From NZQO01 sp964639255 (GTDB lineage Bacteria > Bacteroidota > Bacteroidia > Flavobacteriales > Flavobacteriaceae), in contig CAZXDP010000018.1 of NCBI GenBank assembly GCA_964639255.1, forward strand, positions 1-40,050: DNA of 40,050 bases, given 5' to 3'. The notes beneath the pieces are model-generated. The model was not told where the DNA came from and searched no databases. It saw only the letters and a program-made list of their open reading frames with translations. Numbering within the stretch: position 1 is the stretch's first letter; each line of letters begins with the position of its first letter. Positions 32,147 through 38,269 of the stretch are shown here, in pieces. The position numbers were made by a program, and so were the translations under genes.

Positions 32147-32719
32147 CTAGAGCTTTTCGGGAATCCATTTAATTTCCTCGGCTTGGAGGTCATGGGTCAA
32201 TTTCCGTGCCAGTACAAATAGGTAGTCAGAAAGGCGGTTGAGGTATTGCAGCACGCGCTCATCTATAGGTTCTTCGGAATGCAGCAGCGTGGCCATCCGC
32301 TCGGCCCGGCGGCATACGCAGCGCGCTATGTGACAATATGACACGGTGGTATGGCCGCCCGGTAGTACGAAATGCGTCATTGGCGGCAAATCGGCGTCCA
32401 TGGTATCCATCTCGGTTTCCAGTCGTGCAATATCCCCATCGGAAATCTTTGGGATGTTCAGTCGTTCCTTACCGCTTTTTAGCATCGCCTTTTCAGGATC
32501 GGTGGCGAGAATGGCACCCAAGGTGAAGAGGCGGTCCTGCACGTGCGTAAGAATCTCCTTGTAGCGCGGGGCAATTTCCTGGTCGCGAATAAGGCCAATA
32601 TGGGAGTTGAGCTCGTCTACGGTGCCATAGCTCTCAATACGAATATGGTATTTGGGTACGCGCGTACCGCCGAACAGGGCGGTGGTGCCTTTGTCTCCGG
32701 TTTTGGTGTAGATTTTCAT
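32147..32719 (-). CDS. PduO-type cob(I)alamin adenosyltransferase
   Basis: A 190-residue ATP:corrinoid adenosyltransferase that makes adenosylcobalamin. The ATP-binding N-terminus 'KIYTKTGDKGTTALFGGTRV' is complete, followed by 'ESYGTVDELNSHIGLIRD'. The helical bundle carries the conserved 'ARCVCRRAERMATLLH' and ends in 'YLNRLSDYLFVLARKL', the corrinoid-site signature. Its likely client is methylmalonyl-CoA mutase, whose chaperone MeaB is encoded at 21.8-22.9 kb. I found no cobalamin riboswitch near it. A TACCTTTG element lies eight bases before the start. The ~150 bases downstream hold no recognisable gene. Confidence 0.94.
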   Translation of the reverse strand: MKIYTKTGDKGTTALFGGTRVPKYHIRIESYGTVDELNSHIGLIRDQEIAPRYKEILTHVQDRLFTLGAILATDPEKAMLKSGKERLNIPKISDGDIARLETEMDTMDADLPPMTHFVLPGGHTTVSYCHIARCVCRRAERMATLLHSEEPIDERVLQYLNRLSDYLFVLARKLTHDLQAEEIKWIPEKL

Positions 32720-32727
32720 TTTTTTGG

Positions 32728-32735
32728 CAAAGGTA
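32728..32735 (-). promoter_or_regulatory. Bacteroidota -7 element for the adenosyltransferase gene
   Basis: Reads TACCTTTG on the minus strand. The nearest TTTTG upstream is only 15 bases away, so the -33 box is unclear. The transcript would have almost no leader. Confidence 0.5.
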
Positions 32736-32895
32736 AAGAAGCTTCTGTTACAAAACCGAAAAACCTTCCATAATTAATTTGATAAGTTTAGCCTGCATTT
32801 TTTGTGAAACTGATAAGAATTTAACAAACGATTTGTAAAACGTAAACAAATAAAATATATATTAGACCGATACAAACCAATAAAATTTCAAAATT

Positions 32896-34452
32896 ATGAA
32901 AAACCATCAAATTTTACAGGGGGGGGGTAAAGTACTGATCTTCTGTTTATTATCTATTTTTGCGACGAGTGTCGCTAAATCTCAAAGTGTTTATGACGAA
33001 TGCGGTACGCAAAATTTCGACAATCCAAATTTCAACGGTACCTATACTGCCGAAACAACACCCATTGATAAGGCAACCATGGAGCCTTTGGTGTTGAACG
33101 TTTACTATTGGCAAGTGAAGGCTCCTGATGGTTCTTATGGAGGACTCACATTTAACGAAGATAAATTACTCGAAAACATAGCCTATTTAAACATCGTGTT
33201 CAACGAATTCAATATCTTTTTTAAATACCAGGGATATAGCTCGTTCGACAGTCCTGCGAATCTGCCCTTGGTCCAATACGAACCGCACCCCGTCACGGGA
33301 GAATATCAATGTGTGCCCTATCCCGGTCAATTTGACCCCAATGGCTACGGCAACATTGGTCGATGTAGCGATGTTTACAGCTTTTGGGGTTATGCGCAAA
33401 ACAATAATTACAAAATGGCCAATGCCATGAATATCTATGTGCCTTACGGTTCAGAATTTGGGGGCGCTGCCCGAGGTGTGGGCAGCGATATGCTCATCAT
33501 GAAAGTAAATAAGCTGAATGAATTCACCTCGATACACGAAATGGGCCACGCTTTGGGCTTATACCATACGCGATCCACACATAATGGTGTCTCGAATAAG
33601 GAGCACACTACACGGGTAGCGACCCCTGGGCCTTGTCACCCCAATAATGAATACAATGCGCCCTGTGCAGACGATAGTGTAGTGGATACCGCGGCCAATA
33701 CGCAGTTTAGCCACGGGGGTACCTATCCATGGATTTCCGAGAGCAACGGCAATTGGACTTATAACGGTACCGAAAAAGACGAATTAGGGGTTACCTATAT
33801 CATCGACCATTTAGATATCATCAACGTTATGAGCGATGCTTACATCGCTTGGGAGAATCAGCTAACTCCGGGACAAGGCCATAGAATGCGCAAGACCATT
33901 AAACACGATACAGATCTTTCGAACAGCTTGAATGTTGATGGAATCGCTTCGTTATTTGAGCCTTATCGTGGAGCCTACGACCCTATCGCAAATGATGAGG
34001 TTACTTATCCGTTGCCCTTGTTCCAACCGGGGTTCGATTACAAATTTAGGCCTTGCTGTTGTGATTATCCGTTGCCTTCAGACTATAATGACGTTTCATT
34101 CAATTATAATGGGAATAACGGTGTGGCCGTTACGATATCCAAAAATGAAACCAACTATGGCTCGATTACACACCCCAACCACAGGGCTATGGAGATTGCA
34201 CAGCTTTCGGCCTATATGAGCAATCCCGTGAGGAAATGTTGGGATAGGGATGGCTTCGCCACCGGGGGAAGTATTACCCGGTTCAATGATGGGGTGTTTA
34301 ATGGAAATTATACGACCACCCCTCAAGATTCTACCCAGATTAACAATCCACAGCTCGTTGATAACCTAGATCCAGGACTGTATGTTATAGACAAGGATTA
34401 TGACGATGGAAGTACAGATCAGCAGGTGATTCAAAAGGAAAACAACGATTAA
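32896..34452 (+). CDS. Secreted metzincin-like zinc metalloprotease
   Basis: An exported protease of 518 residues. A signal peptide occupies about residues 1-30 (hydrophobic 'VLIFCLLSIFATSVAKSQ'). The zinc site is HEMGHALGLYH at 214-224, the extended HExxHxxGxxH of metzincins, and the Met-turn is probably 'INVMSDAY' (Met312); overall it looks closest to the M43 pappalysin-like group. Other marks are Cys-rich 'CGTQNF', 'CVPYPG' and 'FRPCCCDYPLPSDYND'. There is no C-terminal T9SS tail; it ends in an acidic 'VIQKENND'. A run of nine G covers codons 8-11 inside the signal peptide. A strong hairpin separates it from the FG-GAP gene 58 bases on. Confidence 0.85.
   Translation: MKNHQILQGGGKVLIFCLLSIFATSVAKSQSVYDECGTQNFDNPNFNGTYTAETTPIDKATMEPLVLNVYYWQVKAPDGSYGGLTFNEDKLLENIAYLNIVFNEFNIFFKYQGYSSFDSPANLPLVQYEPHPVTGEYQCVPYPGQFDPNGYGNIGRCSDVYSFWGYAQNNNYKMANAMNIYVPYGSEFGGAARGVGSDMLIMKVNKLNEFTSIHEMGHALGLYHTRSTHNGVSNKEHTTRVATPGPCHPNNEYNAPCADDSVVDTAANTQFSHGGTYPWISESNGNWTYNGTEKDELGVTYIIDHLDIINVMSDAYIAWENQLTPGQGHRMRKTIKHDTDLSNSLNVDGIASLFEPYRGAYDPIANDEVTYPLPLFQPGFDYKFRPCCCDYPLPSDYNDVSFNYNGNNGVAVTISKNETNYGSITHPNHRAMEIAQLSAYMSNPVRKCWDRDGFATGGSITRFNDGVFNGNYTTTPQDSTQINNPQLVDNLDPGLYVIDKDYDDGSTDQQVIQKENND
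32919..32927 (+). repeat. Nine-G homopolymer inside the protease gene
   Basis: Nine consecutive G from the last base of codon 8 to the second base of codon 11. Gain or loss of one base would shift the frame within the signal peptide. I noticed no other G run of this length in the window. Confidence 0.85.
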
Positions 34453-34465
34453 ATTTTTTTGAACA

Positions 34466-34506
34466 GAGCAGGAGGGGCTTGCCTGCCCTTCTTGCTCAAA
34501 TTTTTT
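34466..34506 (+). terminator. Hairpin with T-run between the protease and FG-GAP genes
   Basis: GAGCAGGAGGGG (34466-34477) pairs with CCCTTCTTGCTC (34486-34497) over 12 positions including two G-T pairs, loop of eight, then AAATTTTTT. It ends four bases before the next start codon at 34511, so it may act as terminator, attenuator or processing site. Confidence 0.75.
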
Positions 34507-34510
34507 CATT

Positions 34511-35917
34511 ATGAGAAATAGTATACTTATTCTCTTGCTTTTTTTGAGCTATGGAGCACTCGCCCAGTTTGGCCCAGAACAGCTTATAACAACTGAACAG
34601 GAACTTCCCAGGGTACTCTCCGTCGATGACATAGACGGTGATGGTTTTTTGGATGTGGTTTGCGGGGCACTGGCTCAACAGGAGTTGGCGTGGTTCAAAA
34701 ACATAGATGGTTATGGGCAATTGGGTCCGTTACAGCCAATAACCGACCCACCAGGAGATATTAGGGGCATTGAAACGGCCGATTTGGATGGCGATGGCGA
34801 TATCGATTTGGCTATAACCGAGGTGTTTCTCGATGAGATCTACTGGCAGGAAAACTTGGACGGTCAAGGCACGTATGGGCCTCCTCAAATAATTGACGCT
34901 TTTGCCGATGCGGCCTTTGATGTTAAGGCTGCGGATGTGGACGGTGATGGAGACTTGGATCTATTGGCGGCACTCTCCAATGACTTGAGCGCGGTATGGT
35001 ACGAAAATATAAATGGGCAGGGCGCTTTTGGGCCAAGAAAAACTATTTTCGATTTTTTAATTGCTTGCCGTTCTATTTTTCCGGTTGATATCGATAATGA
35101 TGGCGACTTGGATGTAGTGGCAAACTCAGCCGATCAGGTAACTATTTCCTGGTTTGAAAACTTGGATGGCTTGGGCAATTTTGGACAGCAGAATATTGTA
35201 GCTGGTGCCTTTTCTTATGTAAACGATGTATATGGTGCAGATATTGATGGAGATGGCGACAATGATATTGTTGGTGTGACGAATGATGAAATAGGTTTTC
35301 TTTCTTGGTATGAAAATTTAGATGGCCAAGGTGCTTTCAGTGAACGGATAGATATTACCACCGGGGTATTGAACGCTAGTTCTATAGTCTGTGCCGATTT
35401 AGATAACGATGGCGATATGGATGTACTGTATGGCTCCACCCCCGATGCAGGAGCCGAAACCTCGGAGGTGGCGTGGTGTGAAAATCTAGACGGGATGGGC
35501 ACTTTTAGCCCAAAACAGCTTATAGGCGGTCAATTGCAATTTGTACAAGAAGTATATGCCGAAGATATCGATGGCGATGGCGATTTGGATGTTTTTGCGA
35601 CCTCACAAAATAACGATAAGGTGGTTTGGTATAGGAACAATACGATTTTGGGTACTGATAGTTTCCACAAAGCAGGTGCTATAAAAATTTATCCTAACCC
35701 AGGGCAAACGTTAGTCTTTATTGCAGGGTTGCCGAGTACTGCTATCGAAAAAGCGACCGTATATTCATCAACAGGCTCTATTATTACAGAACTTTCAGAA
35801 GCCAAGGAAGGTATAAATATATCTCATTTGCCTAACGGCCTATATATTCTTACTTTGGAAAGTAAAGAAGGGATTGTCTTTAACGGAAAATTTATAAAAT
35901 CTGACAACAAGAAATAG
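34511..35917 (+). CDS. FG-GAP/VCBS repeat protein with T9SS type A sorting domain
   Basis: A 468-residue secreted protein. Signal peptide 'ILILLLFLSYGALAQ' (1-19). Seven FG-GAP/VCBS-type repeats each carry a calcium-loop D-x-D-x-D-G-like core: DIDGDGFLDV, DLDGDGDIDL, DVDGDGDLDL, DIDNDGDLDV, DIDGDGDNDI, DLDNDGDMDV and DIDGDGDLDV, spaced by about 50 residues and separated by 'W-x-E-N-L-D-G' strands. Seven repeats suggest a seven-bladed propeller. The C-terminus from 'IKIYPNPGQTLVFIAGL' to 'LPNGLYILTLESKEG' and 'FNGKFIKSDNKK' is the type A T9SS signal, so the protein is exported through the outer membrane and anchored or released. It follows a metalloprotease gene. Confidence 0.92.
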   Translation: MRNSILILLLFLSYGALAQFGPEQLITTEQELPRVLSVDDIDGDGFLDVVCGALAQQELAWFKNIDGYGQLGPLQPITDPPGDIRGIETADLDGDGDIDLAITEVFLDEIYWQENLDGQGTYGPPQIIDAFADAAFDVKAADVDGDGDLDLLAALSNDLSAVWYENINGQGAFGPRKTIFDFLIACRSIFPVDIDNDGDLDVVANSADQVTISWFENLDGLGNFGQQNIVAGAFSYVNDVYGADIDGDGDNDIVGVTNDEIGFLSWYENLDGQGAFSERIDITTGVLNASSIVCADLDNDGDMDVLYGSTPDAGAETSEVAWCENLDGMGTFSPKQLIGGQLQFVQEVYAEDIDGDGDLDVFATSQNNDKVVWYRNNTILGTDSFHKAGAIKIYPNPGQTLVFIAGLPSTAIEKATVYSSTGSIITELSEAKEGINISHLPNGLYILTLESKEGIVFNGKFIKSDNKK

Positions 35918-35920
35918 TCG

Positions 35921-36106
35921 TTACTCCTTTCTTTCCCGTTCATTCCGCTCCTCCTTCCGCCTTTGGTAATAGCTAGAGCGAAAGGTACGCCTACGGCGCT
36001 CACGGCTTCGCTGTGTATTGTGGCGGTTCCAAAAATAGAGCAGGGCCAGCAGCAGGATACCGCCCACCGCCAGTACAATTGGGTTGGAAAATAGGTCTGA
36101 TTCCAT
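35921..36106 (-). CDS. Small single-pass membrane protein, function unknown
   Basis: A 61-residue protein with one membrane helix ('NPIVLAVGGILLLALLYFW', about 8-26) and a strongly basic, Arg-rich cytoplasmic tail ('RERRRRTFRSSYYQRRKEER'). No domain is recognised. It is convergent with the FG-GAP gene, three bases after its stop. The typical membrane-plus-basic-tail layout and the start in good context make it plausibly real, but it is short. The 132 bases upstream hold nothing I recognise. Confidence 0.55.
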   Translation of the reverse strand: MESDLFSNPIVLAVGGILLLALLYFWNRHNTQRSRERRRRTFRSSYYQRRKEERNERERKE

Positions 36107-36238
36107 AGCGGTGTGAAGATAGGCAGGGTTTTGCCAAATAGCAAATTCTAATGAACAAATCCGAAGTTGTCTTTTCGGTTGGAAGGTGGTTGCCGCTATC
36201 TTGTAAAGTACCTGCTCTTTGCTGTAGTCACTCGTACC

Positions 36239-36940
36239 TTATATACTTGAAGCTACTTGCTTGCGTTCATCGCTCTCTACCATACCGTCCCGAAGCCTAA
36301 TAATGCGGTGGGCCCGGGCGGCGATGTCCTCTTCGTGCGTCACCAAGATCACCGTGTTGCCAGCCTTGTGGATAGCATCGAACAGGTTCATGATTTCGAT
36401 AGAGGTTTTGGAATCCAAGTTCCCCGTAGGTTCATCGGCCAGGATAATGGACGGCTCGTTTACCAGGGCACGGCCTACGGCAACGCGTTGGCGCTGTCCG
36501 CCAGAAAGCTGGTTCGGCTTGTGGTCCATACGGTCGGCCAGGCCCACATCGGTAAGTACCTGGGCGGCCCGTTTTTCACGTTCCGATTTGGAGGCACCGG
36601 CATACACCATGGGCAGGGCGACATTGTCGAGGGCCGTGGTACGGGGTAACAGGTTAAAGGTTTGGAACACGAAACCTATTTCCCTATTGCGAATCTCGGC
36701 CAGTTCGTCATCGGTCATATTGCTCACATCTTTCCCGTTGAGTTCGTAGGTGCCTTCGGTAGGGGTATCGAGGCAGCCCAGCAGATTCATCAAAGTGGAC
36801 TTTCCCGATCCCGAGGGGCCCATTAGGGCGACGTATTCGCCCCGTTCGATGTCAAGGTCGATCCCTTTCAACACCTTTACGATTTCCTGTCCCAGGGGGA
36901 AGTCCCGTCTAATATTCCGAATCTTGATCACTAAATCCAT
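36239..36940 (-). CDS. LolD/MacB-type ABC transporter ATP-binding protein
   Basis: A 233-residue ATPase of the FtsE/LolD/MacB group. Walker A GPSGSGKST, signature LSGGQRQRVAVGRAL, Walker B 'ILADEPTGNLDS', switch 'VILVTHEEDIAARA'. 'FQTFNLLPRTTALDNVALPM' is typical of the group that works with FtsX-like permeases in lipoprotein release or peptide export. No permease gene is adjacent, so the partner lies elsewhere. The frame is open to 37030, but ATG 36940 starts the family-typical 'MDLVIKIRNIRRDFPLGQE'. The next gene upstream on the same strand is a methyltransferase 127 bases away. Confidence 0.92.
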   Translation of the reverse strand: MDLVIKIRNIRRDFPLGQEIVKVLKGIDLDIERGEYVALMGPSGSGKSTLMNLLGCLDTPTEGTYELNGKDVSNMTDDELAEIRNREIGFVFQTFNLLPRTTALDNVALPMVYAGASKSEREKRAAQVLTDVGLADRMDHKPNQLSGGQRQRVAVGRALVNEPSIILADEPTGNLDSKTSIEIMNLFDAIHKAGNTVILVTHEEDIAARAHRIIRLRDGMVESDERKQVASSI

Positions 36941-37067
36941 AAATATATGTTCCAAAAGTTTGTGCTGTCGGCGTTTTCCATAAGACGCAAAGCGGTGCCG
37001 GTTGTTACAAAGAAAGGGAAAGTTGCGCACATTTGGCTGCCCAGCACCAAAGAGAAGCGCAATTTGG

Positions 37068-37841
37068 TTATACCCGAATGGTAAAATGCTCTTTTTGCTG
37101 TTCTTTTCTGAAGAAAACCAGGCCCCATTGAAATGTATCGATGCTAACGGAAACCCGTTCGTGCCTTGCGATACGAGTCCAAGCTTCGGTCATGGACTTG
37201 CTCCAATGGATATCGTCAAAAATCAATACCGTATCGTTCTGGCAATGCGGAAGGAGTTGCTCAAAATAGCGCAGGGTAGCTTCTTTTGAGTGGTTTCCAT
37301 CGATAAAAGCAAGGTCGATGTTCGCGGAAATTTCCGAAGTGAGAAAATCGTCAAACACCATGGTATGGAGGTCGATATTTTGAAGGTTGAATCTCTTGAA
37401 TGCGTCTTCAGCCACCTTGGCGGTATTGGCACAGCCCTCAACGGTAGCTATGGTAGCCTTGGGCGCCGCTGTGGCCAGTGCGGCCGTGGCGAGGCCTACC
37501 GAGGTGCCCAGCTCCAGTATCGTTGTAGGCTTAAGGTGCCGAACCAACCGGAATAGTAAGCGTTGGCGCTTTTTGGAAATTCCTGCGTGCCGAGCGATAC
37601 GCGCCACCTCTCGCTGTTGCGAGCCAAAAATGCGGGAGCCGGCCCCGTAATCGGTCACGGTAATTTTTGCATGGTCGCCCAAAAGCGCGGCGCGGTGGGA
37701 GTCGAGTAGGTGGTAAGCGGGGTAGTGGCTGGTGTCATAGAGCACCTGCGTGACCAGTTGATACACGAAAGGGGAGTGCACGCCATGCTGGTTGGTCGAT
37801 TTACGCAGAAAGGAAATGTAAGATGCTATTTGATGCCTCAC
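37068..37841 (-). CDS. Class I SAM-dependent methyltransferase
   Basis: A methyltransferase of about 257 residues from GTG 37841. The conserved N-terminal part 'SFLRKSTNQHGVHSPFVYQL' is followed by the Rossmann core: motif I 'TTILELGTSVGLATAALA', 'IATVEGCANTAKVAE', and 'NIDLAFIDGNHSKEATLRYF' with the acidic catalytic-strand residues, resembling O-methyltransferase family 3 (catechol-type) proteins. The substrate is unknown. The frame is open to an ATG at 37991, but those 50 extra residues look non-conserved and share bases with an open stretch on the other strand; the true start is uncertain. Stop position is firm. Confidence 0.8.
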   Translation of the reverse strand: MRHQIASYISFLRKSTNQHGVHSPFVYQLVTQVLYDTSHYPAYHLLDSHRAALLGDHAKITVTDYGAGSRIFGSQQREVARIARHAGISKKRQRLLFRLVRHLKPTTILELGTSVGLATAALATAAPKATIATVEGCANTAKVAEDAFKRFNLQNIDLHTMVFDDFLTSEISANIDLAFIDGNHSKEATLRYFEQLLPHCQNDTVLIFDDIHWSKSMTEAWTRIARHERVSVSIDTFQWGLVFFRKEQQKEHFTIRV

Positions 37842-38035
37842 GCCGGAAACGAGTTTGAGGCGCAAGATAGCAAAGGTCGCCAAAAGTGAATGGATGGAAT
37901 GCGAAGTTTTCGAATTGAGGTTTGAGGGTTTGGGGTGTGCCGTCCATTCGATTGAAATAGGAAAGGAATCTGCTCTACTGTTTTTATGCATTCCTAATAC
38001 ACTATCTATGCTTTATCCGTACGCTATCTAAGGGT

Positions 38036-38266
38036 AAATCTTTCTTCAGTGTTCAGTATGACCCGGCGCAGACCAAGCTTTTTGTGGAGCCTGCCGACAA
38101 TATCATAAAAAAGATAAGCATACAGGATATTACAGGAAAAAGGGTGTTGTCCATACCCGGTCCCGTCTCGGAAATAAGCATAGCGCACTTTCAAGCCGGT
38201 ATGTATATGGTCATCGTTGCAACCGAGTTAGGGGAAACGATGGTGTCGAGATTGGTAAAGGAATAA
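38036..38266 (+). pseudogene. Remnant of a T9SS type A sorting domain
   Basis: The plus frame from about 38036 encodes 'YDPAQTKLFVEPADNIIKKI' followed by 'SIQDITGKRVLS', 'ISIAHFQAGMYMVIVATE' and 'VSRLVKE', a nearly complete T9SS C-terminal signal in which the usual Y-P-N-P-A is Y-D-P-A. There is no ATG in frame: the frame is open back to a stop at 37958, and the only internal start is a GTG at 38084 in the middle of the domain. The rest of the protein is missing. It lies between the methyltransferase and the ABC-F gene, which ends four bases on. It is most simply the tail of a deleted secreted protein. Confidence 0.7.
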
Positions 38267-38269
38267 TCC

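Noticed and set aside
37842..37991. N-terminal extension of the methyltransferase to ATG 37991
   Set aside because: The extra 50 residues are unlike the family and the conserved part begins after GTG 37841; kept as an alternative only.
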